From Palsa-504 sp963769715 (GTDB lineage: Bacteria; Actinomycetota; Actinomycetes; Streptosporangiales; Streptosporangiaceae), in contig CAVYNE010000013.1 of the NCBI GenBank assembly GCA_963769715.1, forward strand, positions 1-64,000: a DNA stretch of 64,000 nucleotides, read 5' to 3'. This document shows positions 1-9,435 of this stretch, piece after piece (the stretch's first letter is position 1; each line of letters starts with the position of its first letter). The notes below the pieces were generated by a model that was not told the origin of the DNA, did not search any database, and saw only the letters and a list, made by a program, of their open reading frames with translations. A program made the position numbers and the translations under genes.

Positions 1-1364
1 GGAAAGCAATACTGGGACACCCCCGCCGGAAGCGATCTGGTACAACCGCACCTCTGGTATCTGGCAGACGGTTTGGCTTGAGCCGGTCCCCGCGACATAC
101 GTCGGAGATCCGCTGGACGGCCTGACCTCGACCGAGAGAGGCTGGCCGTCCAGGTATCGATGGTACGGCCGCCCACCTCGGGACCTCTTCGCCTCCGGCT
201 GGAGTTGCACCTGCACGGCGAGACGCTGGCCGATGACACCGTCATGGTCGAGGGGACAGAGCTTATTCGGGAGATCGCCATTGCCGCGGGTGTGCCGTCT
301 ACCACGCGCAACAAACGCCTCTGGTCGCCCGAGCATCCCAACCTCATCGACGCGACCCTCACCCTCTTGGATGGCGACGTGGTCGTGACCAGGTCATGAG
401 TTATGTCGGCTTTCGGAGCATCAAAGTGGGGCACGGAAGATTCATTCTGAACGGCCTGCCGTATTTTCTTCGGCTGGTGCTATCTCAGGGTTATTGGCCG
501 CAGTCACATCTCGCATCTCCGGATAGCGACGCGTTGCAGCGCGAGGTCCTTGCGATCAAGATAATGGGCTTCAACGGCGTGCGGGTGCATCAGAAGATCG
601 AGGATCCGCGCTTCCTCTACTGGTGTGACCGTCTGGGCCTGGTCGTATGGTCCGAAATGCCGAGCGCTTACTCCTTCTCACCATCCGCCGTGGAGCGGCT
701 CACCCGCGAGTGGCTCGAGGTGCTGCCCGTGACTACAGCCACCCTTGCGTCGTAACGTGGGTGCCGTTCAACGGAGCTGGGGTGTGCCCAGCCTCCCGGG
801 TTCGGCGAAGCAGCAGGCCTACGTCCGGGCGATTTTCCATCTCACGCACGCCATCGACAGCACTAGGCCGGTACTCGCAAATGACGGGTGGGAGCATCTA
901 GAGAGCGACATTCTTGGCATTCATGACTACACCTCGCATGGGCAGACCATAGGTGAACGCTACGGCAACCCGCAGGCATTGGAGCGTACGCTCAGGGAGG
1001 TACAGCCAGGCTCCCACAGCCTCACCGTCGACGCGTTGGGAACAGAGAAACGGTAGTGCTGAGCGAGTTCGGCGGTATCACTTTGCCGCCGTCGACGAAA
1101 AGAGGGTCGTGGTATGGGTACGGCTTCGTGCGCGACGAGGAGGCCCTCCTCGCCAAATATGCGGAGCTGGTCGGCGCGGTTCTCACTTCGACCGCGCTAG
1201 CGGGGTTCTGCTACACCCAGCTCACCGACGTAGAGCAGGAGCCTAACGGCTTGTTCACGGCCGACCGCAAGCCCAAGCTCGACCCCAAGCGCGTTATGGC
1301 CATCACCTCTCAGCCCGCCGCTGCACACCCCGGGGAGGCGATTCACCCGCCGCCAGAATCTTGA
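1..1364 (+). pseudogene. Decayed glycoside hydrolase family 2 gene, 5' end outside window
   Basis: Remains of a family 2 glycoside hydrolase (beta-galactosidase/beta-glucuronidase type). Homologous pieces occur in all three forward frames: IWYNRTSGIWQTVWLE at about 35-82, a beta-sandwich part at 160-395, the TIM-barrel part with NGVRVHQKIEDPRFLYWCD at about 573-630, VTWVPFN at about 755-775, and the nucleophile region LSEFGGI at about 1056-1076. At least six frame changes are needed to join them. The usual acid/base motif FNESWG reads FNGAG in one frame and SWGVP in the next, so a base is missing at the catalytic Glu codon. No functional enzyme can be made. The reading order is clear; the exact shift points are estimates, and sequencing error cannot be excluded. 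Confidence 0.8.
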
Positions 1365-1438
1365 CGTGGGCCGTAGTGATCTTATGGGGCCGCTCGCTGG
1401 ACGGTGATGAGGACACTGTGTTCACCAGCCGCGCAGCC

Positions 1439-2811
1439 TCAACCCTCTCCGCGTGGAATCCACGTCCGCTCGAGTTGAGCGAGCAACACGGCATCGACAA
1501 ATTCCACTCCTTGCATCACTGAGTGGTCCATATTGCCGATCTCGTAGAGCCAAGCCCCAAAGCGGCCCCGAGACCAGATGTCGCGGCTACGCAGCCAGGG
1601 CTGGATCGTGCCAAGTGCGGCGTCCCGTCCGACGGTTGGACCGGATAACTCCTCTTTGGAGAGACGCGCCAGAGAGCCACAATTCGGTCCCGGTGGCATC
1701 CTCCAGTAGCCCGGTCGTTAGCAACCCGTTGAGTACCCGGGTGACGATGGTGCGTGGATCCTCCGGCCTGTATTCGGACCAGGATGTCTCGGTCAGCAGA
1801 CTGAACTGACTCGGCCTTGGCGTCAAATATGGCGAATAATTGGACAGGTAGGTCACCCGGTAAAAGGGGACCTCGCTCTCGGGAAAATAGATCCAATTTT
1901 TCGTGCTGTCAGTCGGCCGGTCAACGCCGATCCCAACGACGTGAGTACCGCTCCAGCGCAACTTGCGTGCCGCATGGCGGACCAGGTCTGGCACGCTCTC
2001 GATAGCGGCGACCAGGTCATCGAGCGGTATCGTGGATAGCAGGACGTCGTAGTCGAAGACCTGACCGTCGGCCGTGGCGACGCGTTTTGCCGCGGCGTCC
2101 ACCGCGACGACGCGGCACCCGAGCCGGAGCCAGGGCTCCACAGCGTGGCTGATCTGCTCCCACAGAAATCCCGTTCCCCCGCGCAGCGGATAACTGAAAC
2201 TGCTGTTAGGTCCCCACGTCATATCTGGCTCATCCAACAAGACATTTCGCAGCAGTTGGTCGATATTGACAGCTGCCACTCGCTCGCCGATCCAATCGGA
2301 GCTCATCAGCCCGGCCGGTGTGGCCCACACTTTCGAGTTATAAGGAATCATAAATGGTCGGCGATCCCGTCACCCATGGTGGCGGGACCCACTCATCGAA
2401 GTTCCGCGGTCTTCTGAGGTCACGCCACTCAAACGCTGCGCGCACGGCGCCGCTCACACAGTCATACACTGTCTGCCGCTTCAACCCACGGATGTTCATC
2501 TGGAATGGGTAGCCGATAAAGCGGTTCTCCATCCATATCCACGCCTGCCGACTCACGGTCGAGACCTGGTCACCCAGCATGTGCTGGACCAGCCGGTCGT
2601 AGTATTCGTAGTGGCTGAACATCACGTGGCCGCCGATATCCCACGTGAAGCCGTCGTCATCCACGTACGACTTCGCCAAGCCGCCAACCCGGTCGTCGGC
2701 CTCGAGCAGCACCCAGTCGTCGTAGCTCAATTCCTGCAGGCGGTGGGCCGCCCCCAAGCCCGTCGGGCCCGCGCCAATAATTACGATCCGTGGGCTGGAT
2801 CCGGTGCCCAC
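1439..2811 (-). pseudogene. Decayed FAD-dependent oxidoreductase (protoporphyrinogen oxidase / UDP-galactopyranose mutase-like)
   Basis: The GTG at 2811 follows an AGGAG ribosome site and opens with a dinucleotide-binding motif, IVIIGAGPTGLGAAHRL, followed by LLEADDRVGGLAKS and WDIGGHVMFSHYEYYD, typical of the FAD amine-oxidase/protoporphyrinogen-oxidase-like flavoproteins often found in surface-sugar clusters. The frame is lost near 2350-2390 and resumes with MIPYNSKVWATP. It shifts again near 1650 and ends with RDIWSRGRFGAWLYEIGN and DHSVMQGVEFVD, the usual C-terminal motif. At least three frameshifts are required, so the gene is dead as sequenced. It is adjacent to the dead glycosidase, which suggests a shared decaying carbohydrate locus. 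Confidence 0.78.
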
Positions 2812-2829
2812 GCATTCTCCTCGTCGAGT

Positions 2830-3480
2830 GCTACGCTGCCATACTAGTGTTATTCTTTCCCATACCGGCCTGGGCGGCTTTCCGGCACGCCGCGAGGATT
2901 CCAGGCCCATATAGCGGCGGGATTCGGTCCATTCGTCGTTCTGCTCCGCCAGCACCGCGCCGACCAGGCGGATGATGGCGTCACGGCCGGGGAAGATGCC
3001 GACCACGTCGGTGCGGCGGCGGATCTCCTTGTTCAGCCGCCCCTGGGGATTGTCAGCCTGGATCTGGCGCCAGACCTCGTGGGGGAAGACGGTGAAGGCC
3101 AGGATGTCGTCGCGGGCGTCGTCGAGATGGGCGGCGGCCTGCGGCAGCTTGGCTTCGAGCGCTTGGACGACCTGGCGGTGCTGGGCGCGGACCGAGGCCG
3201 GGCCGGGCTGCTCGAAGATGGTGCGGACCCCGGGTGGAGACCCACGGCTGGGCGGTCTTGGGCACCCGGGTGAGCAGGTTGCGGCTAATGGGTGCAGCAG
3301 CGCTGCCAGGAGGCGCCCGGCAGCACGGCGGCGATCGCGTTCACCAGCCCGGCGTGGTCGTCGCTGGTCACCAGGGCGACGCCGGACAGGCCGCGGGCCA
3401 CCAGGCCGCGCAGGAACGCCAGCCACCCCGCGCCGTCCTGCGTACTTCCACCGGGCATCGAAGCTGAACCGGTCCACCGC
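2830..3480 (-). mobile_element. IS256-family (mutator-type) transposase remnant
   Basis: The reverse strand encodes the C-terminal half of a mutator-type DDE transposase: RAQHRQVVQALEAKLPQAA, VWRQIQADNPQGRLNKEIR and RRTDVVGIFPGRDAIIRLVG, then LAEQNDEWTESRRYMGLE. Upstream, DRFSFDARWKYA continues in another frame as GWLAFLRGLVARGLSGVALV and runs into a TAG within the CCTH motif. The N-terminal third is absent, and no terminal inverted repeats could be identified. It sits immediately upstream of the broken oxidoreductase. Catalytic activity is not expected. Confidence 0.82.
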
Positions 3481-3781
3481 CTCCGGTTGCCGGAACCCGG
3501 ACCACGGTGGCCGTGCTGACCGAGCCGACCAGCGCCCAGCGGCAGGCTTTCGACCTCATCGGCGCCCCGATCGCCGGCTGGCCGGCATGACCGGGGCGGC
3601 TCTGCCCGACATCGACAAGCCTTCCAACCTGTGGTTCGGCTGGTCGCCGTTCCCGGCGGCCGTCGACCGCTTTCACATCCGCATCCAGCGCGAGGCCCCG
3701 CGCCGCGCCCACCTAGAGCTGCTGGCGGCGGCCGCGTTCGGCTCCGCCGCGCTTATCGCGCTCCGCAGGCCCCGGGGCACC
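3481..3781. other. Stretch without a supportable gene
   Basis: This stretch lies between the transposase remnant and the tandem repeat. Forward frames contain short peptides (for example one reading LTEPTSAQRQAFDLIGAPIA and then a stop) that look like scraps of a coding region, but I recognise no family and see no start with a ribosome site. It is probably more degraded mobile DNA. Confidence 0.4.
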
Positions 3782-3845
3782 GGCCTATCGAGGCACCGGC
3801 CTATCGAGATAGCGGCCTATCAAGGTAGCGGCCTATCAAGGTAGC
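3782..3845. repeat. Four tandem copies of a 16-bp unit
   Basis: Four head-to-tail 16-base copies start at 3782, 3798, 3814 and 3830. The last two are identical (GGCCTATCAAGGTAGC) and the first two differ at a few positions. The array overlaps the stop codon of the TetR-like gene, so it may have supplied or replaced the native 3' end. There are no spacers and no palindromes, so it is not CRISPR-like. Confidence 0.85.
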
Positions 3846-4625
3846 GGATAGCGCAGGCCGACCAGCGAGGCCAGGTCGCCGAGCGTCATCTCGAACATGG
3901 GCGCCGCGTCCTCGAGCGCGAACTTCAGGTGGCCGAACACCTCCATCGACACCGCCCCGTACAGCACCGTCCAGCAGCGCAGGAAGGTGAGCACCGCGCC
4001 GACCGGGAGGTCGGCGCCCAGTGCGTCGCGATAGCGGATGAGCTGGTCGCGCAGCCTGGCGTCGATCTGCCCGGGGGCCGGCACACCGAACGGGCCCGCT
4101 CGCCATAGCTCGAGGAACAGCGCGAAGAAGGTGCCGGCGAACGTCAGCGCGCATTCGTCGGCGATGTCGTTCCGCCCGTCGTCGAGGCCGGGCAGCGGCA
4201 CGCCGAACAGCAGGCCGAACTCAGCCTTGTGGTTCAGCGCCCAGCGGCGGAACTCACGGCAGGCCGCGACCAACTTGATGGTCAGCTTGGTGGCCAGCTG
4301 GTCCGGCGTGGGCTCCGCGGGCCCCGCCGGCGGCCTCGATGGCCTGGTGGATGTCCTGGGACAGCTCGGTGAAGATGCCGGCGATGACGTGCCTGACCAG
4401 CTCCTCGTGGCTACCGAAGTAGCGGTAAAGGCCCGGCGCCGTCATGCCCATCTCCCGGGCGATGGCGCGCAGCGAGACCGCTTCCGGCCCGCTGGTGACC
4501 AACAGCCGCCGCGCCGTGGCGATGATCTCCTCGATGGTCGCCGCGCGCAGCCGGTCGCGCCGGGTCGGCGGAATCACGCCTGGCTCTGCCCGGGCGTTCC
4601 CGGCGGCCTCTACCGCCTGCGTCAC
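3836..4625 (-). pseudogene. TetR-family regulator with a one-base frameshift
   Basis: The GTG at 4625 has AGGAGG five bases upstream. The N-terminal part carries a TetR helix-turn-helix (ATIEEIIATARRLLVTSG, SLRAIAREMGMTAPGLYRYF). The frame breaks at about residue 100, in a GGGG run (plus-strand cytosines 4322-4325), and continues one frame over as LVAACREFRRWALNHKAEFG, GAVLTFLRCWTVLYGAVSME and MTLGDLASLVGLRYPLP, a normal TetR ligand-binding domain. Total length would be about 260 residues. Divergent from an intact MmpL exporter, it is the probable local repressor. Only one homopolymer base separates it from an intact gene, so a base-call error or a very recent mutation are both possible. Confidence 0.75.
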
Positions 4626-4757
4626 AACTGCCTCCTGGACCAAGTCTTACCTTCCGGAACCTCCGCCGGCGAGACCGTAACGAGACTCTCACGGAAGCCG
4701 TAACGGGACCCGTGAAGAATCAACAGTGGCTCGATGCTAACTCACTTGACAGTAGTG

Positions 4758-4811
4758 AACGGCGTATGCGAAGTTATCCACGTAATCAGTTTACGCCGTT
4801 TACTTGAGTAA
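4758..4811. promoter_or_regulatory. Candidate operator region between TetR gene and mmpL
   Basis: Within the intergenic DNA a perfect 9-base inverted repeat, AACGGCGTA (4758-4766) and TACGCCGTT (4792-4800), is followed by a near palindrome TTACT-TG-AGTAA (4800-4811). TTGACA at 4746-4751 could serve as a -35 element toward mmpL. Position between divergent regulator and exporter genes makes these the likely TetR-binding sites; binding itself is inferred. Confidence 0.5.
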
Positions 4812-4843
4812 TCAACATTAGTATCACATCTCCGGGAGGCGAG

Positions 4844-7033
4844 ATGTTCGAGGCATGGGGACGGGGCTTGTACCGAAGGCGGCGGCTGACTCTTGGCCTC
4901 ACGCTCGTGTTCGTGGCGTTCGCCGCGGTCTGGGGGACCGGGGTCTTCGGCCGGCTTTCTTCTGGGGACAACTTCACCCCTCCGGCCAGCCAGAGCCAGC
5001 GTGAAGCCAACCAGGGCGCCCGCGTGTTCGGCCGGAACGACGCCGACGTCGTCGTCCTGTACCGCAGCGCCAGCATGACCGTCGGCGACCCCGGTTACCG
5101 GCAGGCGGTCACGGCCGCGCTGAGCGGCCTGCCGCGCGCCGACGTAGTCCGGGTGAGGTCGTACTGGTCGACCGGATCGCCCAGCCTGGTCAGCGCCGAC
5201 CGGCACTCCACTTACGCGGTGCTCCAGCTCACCGGGGCCGATGACGCCGCCAGGCACAAGACCTACGACGCGATCAAGACCGAACTGGCACCCGCCGGCC
5301 TGGCGGCCAGCGGCGTAACCGCCAGGGTCGGCGGGACCGTGCCGATGGAGGTCGCGATCAATTCCGAGGTCACCGCCGACATCGCCAAGGCCGAGGGGTT
5401 CTCGATGCCGGTCTTGCTGATCCTGCTGCTGGTGATCTTCGGCAGCCTGGCCGCGGCCTCGCTGCCGGTGGCGATCGGCGGCGTGGCCATCCTCGGCTCG
5501 TTCACCGTGCTGCGGCTGCTCACCATGGCCACCACGGTGTCCATCTACTCGGTGAACATCACCACGATCCTGGGCCTGGGCCTGGGCATCGACTACGGGC
5601 TCTTCATGGTCACCAGGTTCCGCGAGGAACTGCACCGGCAGCCCACCGTCGAGCAGGCGGTCGCCCGGACGGTGGCCACCGCGGGCCGGACCGTCGCGGT
5701 CTCGGGTGTCACGGTTGCGGTCGCGCTGACCAGCCTGATGCTGTTCCCCGAGGACTTCCTGCGCTCGATGGGCTACGGCGGGGTGGCCACCGTCGCGGTG
5801 GACATGCTGGCCGCGCTGACCGTGCTGCCCGCGCTGCTCGCCGTCCTCGGCCACCGGGTCAACGCGCTGCGCATCCGCCGCTCGGTGCGGTATCCAACCG
5901 GGGGGCCAGCCAGGGACGAGACCAGCGGGGCCTGGTACCGGCTGGCGCACAGCGTCATGCGCAGGCCCGTCGTCTACGCCACGGTGATCGTGATCGGGCT
6001 GCTGGCCCTCGGCGCGCCGTTCCTGCGCGTCTCCTGGGGTGGCACGGACGCCAGGACGCTGCCCGCCGCCTCGACGGTGCGGCAGGTGTCGCAGACGCTG
6101 GCCAGTGACTTCCCGGTCAACTCGACCGATCCGATCGAGGCGCTCGTCACGCTGCCGCGCACCTCGGGGGCCGCGGCAGCGCTCGACGCCTACCTGCACC
6201 GCATCGAGGCCATCCCCGGCGTCACCGGAGCCCAGGTCACCGGGGCCAAGGCCGCCACGGTGCGGGTCGACATCGGCTATGCCCCGGCCCCGGTGTCGTC
6301 GGCGGCCAGGCACATCGTCACCCAGATCCGGGACACCTCGCCGCCGCCCGGCGCGGCGGTGCTGGTCGGCGGGACCACCGCCGGGCTCGTGGACGAACTG
6401 GCCAGCCTCGGCGCGACGCTGCCCTGGATGGCGCTGCTGGTCGGCGTCTCCACGTTCGTGCTGCTGTTCCTGGCGTTCGGCTCGGTGGTGCTGCCGGTCA
6501 AGGCGATCGTGATGAACGTGCTGTCGCTGTCGGCGACGTTCGGCGTGGTCGTGTGGATCTTCCAGTGGGGGCATCTGTCCGGCCTGCTGCGGTTCACCCC
6601 GACCGGCTCGATCGACCCGACCATGCCGATCCTGATGCTGGCGATCATCTTCGGCCTGTCCATGGACTACGAGGTGTTCCTGCTGTCCCGGATCCGCGAG
6701 CGCTACGACCAGACCGGCGACAACACCGCCTCGGTGGCGGCCGGCGTGCAGCGGACCGGCGGCCTGATCACCAGCCTGGCGCTGCTGCTGATCATCGTGG
6801 TCGGCGCGTTCTCGGCCTCCGGCATCACGTTCATCAAGCTGATGGGCGTGGGCATGATCGTGGCGCTGCTGGTGGACGCCACCGTCGTGCGCGTGCTGCT
6901 GGTGCCGGCCACCATGCGGCTGCTCGGCCGGGCCAACTGGTGGGCGCCGCGGCCGCTGCGCCGCCTGTACGCCAGGTACGGGATCAAGGAGGAAACCGTT
7001 CCTGACTCATCAGCGTCTATCAGCGTGGGCTGA
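4844..7033 (+). CDS. MMPL/RND-superfamily membrane transporter
   Basis: This 729-residue inner-membrane exporter probably uses the proton gradient to move lipids or drugs. It has the family's two-fold layout: an N-terminal membrane helix, an extracytoplasmic domain (about residues 45-190), a block of helices with GLGLGIDYGLFMVTRFREEL near residue 245, a second extracytoplasmic domain, and a second block with IFGLSMDYEVFLLSRIRERY near 600. The ATG at 4844 is preceded by GGGAGG. Length is typical of actinomycete MmpL proteins without a long cytoplasmic tail. It is divergent from the TetR-type gene that likely represses it; if that gene is truly frameshifted, expression may be constitutive. The substrate cannot be read from the sequence. 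Confidence 0.92.
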   Translation: MFEAWGRGLYRRRRLTLGLTLVFVAFAAVWGTGVFGRLSSGDNFTPPASQSQREANQGARVFGRNDADVVVLYRSASMTVGDPGYRQAVTAALSGLPRADVVRVRSYWSTGSPSLVSADRHSTYAVLQLTGADDAARHKTYDAIKTELAPAGLAASGVTARVGGTVPMEVAINSEVTADIAKAEGFSMPVLLILLLVIFGSLAAASLPVAIGGVAILGSFTVLRLLTMATTVSIYSVNITTILGLGLGIDYGLFMVTRFREELHRQPTVEQAVARTVATAGRTVAVSGVTVAVALTSLMLFPEDFLRSMGYGGVATVAVDMLAALTVLPALLAVLGHRVNALRIRRSVRYPTGGPARDETSGAWYRLAHSVMRRPVVYATVIVIGLLALGAPFLRVSWGGTDARTLPAASTVRQVSQTLASDFPVNSTDPIEALVTLPRTSGAAAALDAYLHRIEAIPGVTGAQVTGAKAATVRVDIGYAPAPVSSAARHIVTQIRDTSPPPGAAVLVGGTTAGLVDELASLGATLPWMALLVGVSTFVLLFLAFGSVVLPVKAIVMNVLSLSATFGVVVWIFQWGHLSGLLRFTPTGSIDPTMPILMLAIIFGLSMDYEVFLLSRIRERYDQTGDNTASVAAGVQRTGGLITSLALLLIIVVGAFSASGITFIKLMGVGMIVALLVDATVVRVLLVPATMRLLGRANWWAPRPLRRLYARYGIKEETVPDSSASISVG

Positions 7034-7085
7034 TGGTAGCTGTCGACCGAGCCGGAGTGCTCAGCCACGGCGGTGCGGCCCCCGC

Positions 7086-7883
7086 TCACTTCGGCTCGGC
7101 CGCCCGGCGCCGGTTGTAGAGGCGGATGGCCCAGAGGTAGGCCACGACAGCGATGCCGATGCTCCAGGCGATGGCGGCGATGGCGTGGTCGCCAATCGCG
7201 GCGCCGCTGAGCAGCCCGCGCACGGTGTCGGCGACGGGGGTGAACGGCTGGTACTCAGCGAACTGGCGCAGGCCCGTTGGCATGGTGGCCGTGGACACGA
7301 AGCCGCTGCTGAGAAACAGCAGCAGGAACAGGATCATCGGGGTGTTGCTGGCGGTCTCGACACTCTTGGCGGCAAGCCCGAGCGCGACGGCCAGCCAGAT
7401 CAGCGCGAAGGCGAACAGGGCCAGTATCCCGATCGCGGCCAGCCAGTGGAGCGGTCCGGCAGCAGAGCGGAATCCGAGTCCGAAGGCGACTGCGATGAGG
7501 ACGGCGATGGCTACAAGGATTTGTATCAGGCTGCCCAGCACATGGCCGGTGAGGACCGAGGCACGGGCGATGGCCATGGTGCGGAACCGGTCGATGATGC
7601 CGCCGGTCATGTCCATAGCGACCATGATTGAGGTGCCCTGGATGGCTGAGGCCACGGTGAGGAGCAGCAGCCCTGGCACCACGTAGTCGAGGTAGGCGCT
7701 GCGCCCCTCGTGGGCGCCGAGCCCAGCGCCGAGCTGGCCGCCGAAGACGTAGACGAACAGCAGCAAGAGCACGATGGGTATGCCGATGAGCATCACGGTC
7801 ATGGACGGGTAGCGGAGCTGGTGCTTGAGATTGCGGCGCAGCATCACCCGCGAGTCGCTGAGCGTGTAGGCGAGCGTGGTCAT
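7086..7883 (-). CDS. ABC-2 type transporter permease (DrrB-like)
   Basis: This 265-residue membrane subunit of an ABC exporter has six predicted helices (for example MLIGIPIVLLLLFVYVFGG, IQILVAIAVLIAVAFGLGF and FALIWLAVALGLAA) and the ABC-2 signature region around GGIIDRFRTMAIARASVL. Its start overlaps the stop of the ATPase gene by ATGA, so the two subunits are translationally coupled. DrrAB-type pairs export hydrophobic drugs or glycolipids; the substrate here is unknown. It converges with mmpL across only 52 bases, with no clear terminator between them. Confidence 0.92.
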   Translation of the reverse strand: MTTLAYTLSDSRVMLRRNLKHQLRYPSMTVMLIGIPIVLLLLFVYVFGGQLGAGLGAHEGRSAYLDYVVPGLLLLTVASAIQGTSIMVAMDMTGGIIDRFRTMAIARASVLTGHVLGSLIQILVAIAVLIAVAFGLGFRSAAGPLHWLAAIGILALFAFALIWLAVALGLAAKSVETASNTPMILFLLLFLSSGFVSTATMPTGLRQFAEYQPFTPVADTVRGLLSGAAIGDHAIAAIAWSIGIAVVAYLWAIRLYNRRRAAEPK

Positions 7884-8866
7884 GACAGCGGTACTCCTTG
7901 TGGTGCGGGGTCTGCGTTGAGCTGCGCGGTGACATGGCTGCCGGTGACGGCGAAGAACACGTCGTCGAGGTCCGGGGTATGGATCGACAGCCGTTCGACG
8001 GAGATACGGGCTTCGTGCAGCTCGTCGAGCAGGCCCCGGAGCGAGTCGACGGTGCCGTCGGCCGGGACCTGGAGGACGAGCTGGTCCTCGTCGAGAGCAG
8101 CCGCCCCGAGGAGCTCGCTCGCAGAGTGCAGCAGGTGGGGATCGGCGAAGTGGAGCCGGACGTGGCCGCCGGGGATGCGGCTCTTCAGCTCGGCGGCGGT
8201 TCCTTCGGCGACGATCCTGCCCTGGTCGAGCACCGCGATCCGGTCGGCCAGCTGGTCTGCCTCGTCGAGGTACTGGGTGGTGAGCAGGACGGTGACCCCG
8301 GCAGTAGCGAGCTCACGAATGATCTGCCACATGGTGCGACGGCTGCGCGGGTCCAAGCCGGTGGTGGGCTCGTCGAGGAAAATCACCCGGGGCTTGCCGA
8401 CGAGGGTCATCGCCAGGTCGAGCCGTCGTCGCATCCCGCCTGAGTAGGCCGAAAGCAGCTTGTGAGCGGCGTCGGTGAGGTCGAACTGCTCCAGCAACCC
8501 GGCCACCCGCCGCCGCCCAGCCTCGCGGCCGAGGTGGCGAAGGTCGGCCATCAGCTGCAGGTTCTCGGCGCCGGTGAGCAGGTTGTCCACGGCTGAGAAC
8601 TGGCCGGTGACCCCGATGACGGCCCGTACCCCGTCCGGGTCGGTGACCACGTCGTGACCGGCGATGCGCATGGAGCCAGAATCGGCCGGGATCAGGGTGG
8701 ACAGGATGCGGACCATCGTGGTCTTGCCGGCTCCGTTGGGGCCGAGAAGCGCCAGGATCGTGCCCTCCTGCACGGACAGGCTCACCTTGTCTAGCACTAG
8801 GTGGCCGTCGAACGACTTGCACATGTCCTGGGCCAGGATCCCGCTCCCAGCGGACGCGTTTGTCAT
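7880..8866 (-). CDS. ABC transporter ATP-binding protein (DrrA-like)
   Basis: This 328-residue ATPase subunit has Walker A GPNGAGKTT near residue 40, signature YSGGMRRRLDLAMTL near 140, Walker B VIFLDEPTTGLDPRSR and the H-loop LLTTQYLDEADQLAD, the last diagnostic of daunorubicin-resistance type ATPases. The C-terminal 100 residues form the usual DrrA extension. The ATG at 8866 lies downstream of GGAGGGAGAA and overlaps the stop of the preceding regulator gene as ATGA. Longer upstream starts in this frame are less likely because they would overlap the regulator. It should form a dimer that powers the adjacent permease. Confidence 0.93.
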   Translation of the reverse strand: MTNASAGSGILAQDMCKSFDGHLVLDKVSLSVQEGTILALLGPNGAGKTTMVRILSTLIPADSGSMRIAGHDVVTDPDGVRAVIGVTGQFSAVDNLLTGAENLQLMADLRHLGREAGRRRVAGLLEQFDLTDAAHKLLSAYSGGMRRRLDLAMTLVGKPRVIFLDEPTTGLDPRSRRTMWQIIRELATAGVTVLLTTQYLDEADQLADRIAVLDQGRIVAEGTAAELKSRIPGGHVRLHFADPHLLHSASELLGAAALDEDQLVLQVPADGTVDSLRGLLDELHEARISVERLSIHTPDLDDVFFAVTGSHVTAQLNADPAPQGVPLS

Positions 8867-9384
8867 GGCCTTCTCCCTCCTTGCCGTGTGGCCGGGTCGT
8901 CGGGAAGCTCGCTCGCGGCACGCAGCGCCTCCCGTTGCGCGATCCACTCCTGCTCCAAGACCGGGAGTCGCCCGACCAGGAAATCGGAGAATGCCGCCCA
9001 CTCCAGCAAGATCGCTTTCCGCTCAGGTGGCGCCCCGGCCAGCAGGCGCAGACCCTCTCGGGCGAGTTCGGCCATCTCCCGGTACTCGGAGACGTCGAAG
9101 CCCATCGCGTGGGACGACGACATGTCGATGCGTACCCGGTCCATCCGCTCGCCCGCAGCCCGGGAGCGCTGGATGAGCCCGAGGTTCTCCAACGCGTTCA
9201 CGGCGCCGGCGATCGCGCTCCGGCTCGCCAGCAGGGCGTCGGCCAGCTGGCTGATGCTCTGCTCGCGCGGGTCGCACACCGCCAGATAGCCGATCAGCCG
9301 GCCCACCATCGGCGCCATCCCGAAGCGCCGGGCATAGAAGCGCCCGGCATGGTCGGCAAACGTGATCTCACCGTCACTGGGCAT
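8863..9384 (-). CDS. GbsR/MarR-like winged-helix transcriptional regulator
   Basis: This 173-residue protein has a winged helix at about residues 25-90 (MVGRLIGYLAVC, ISQLADALLASRSAIAGAVN, LENLGLIQRS) and a helical C-terminus, as in the GbsR-type MarR relatives that control drug exporters. The ATG at 9384 was preferred to in-frame starts further upstream because those fall inside the palindrome that looks like its operator. It is the first gene of an overlapping three-gene unit with the ATPase and permease, so it probably represses its own operon and is released by an exported compound. The ligand is unknown. Confidence 0.88.
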   Translation of the reverse strand: MPSDGEITFADHAGRFYARRFGMAPMVGRLIGYLAVCDPREQSISQLADALLASRSAIAGAVNALENLGLIQRSRAAGERMDRVRIDMSSSHAMGFDVSEYREMAELAREGLRLLAGAPPERKAILLEWAAFSDFLVGRLPVLEQEWIAQREALRAASELPDDPATRQGGRRP

Positions 9385-9407
9385 GCCAACCAGCCTACAC
9401 AGTCTCC

Positions 9408-9435
9408 TGAGATAACACAAATCCGTGTTATCTCA
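9408..9435. promoter_or_regulatory. Perfect inverted repeat, probable operator of the exporter operon
   Basis: TGAGATAACAC and its exact complement GTGTTATCTCA flank six bases (AAATCC). The 28-base element lies 23 bases upstream of the regulator's ATG, where a bound repressor would block transcription. An AT-rich 11-base arm is unusual in this GC-rich DNA. Autoregulation by the GbsR/MarR-like protein is the natural reading; direct evidence is lacking. Confidence 0.75.

Noticed and set aside
3782..3845. 16-bp units as attachment or CRISPR site
   Set aside because: Units are contiguous, not palindromic, and no integrase or cas gene is near.
4742..6574. 610-codon reverse frame opposite mmpL
   Set aside because: It is antisense to a well-supported MMPL gene, is Arg/Gly/His/Gln-rich with no domain, and arises from codon bias of GC-rich DNA.
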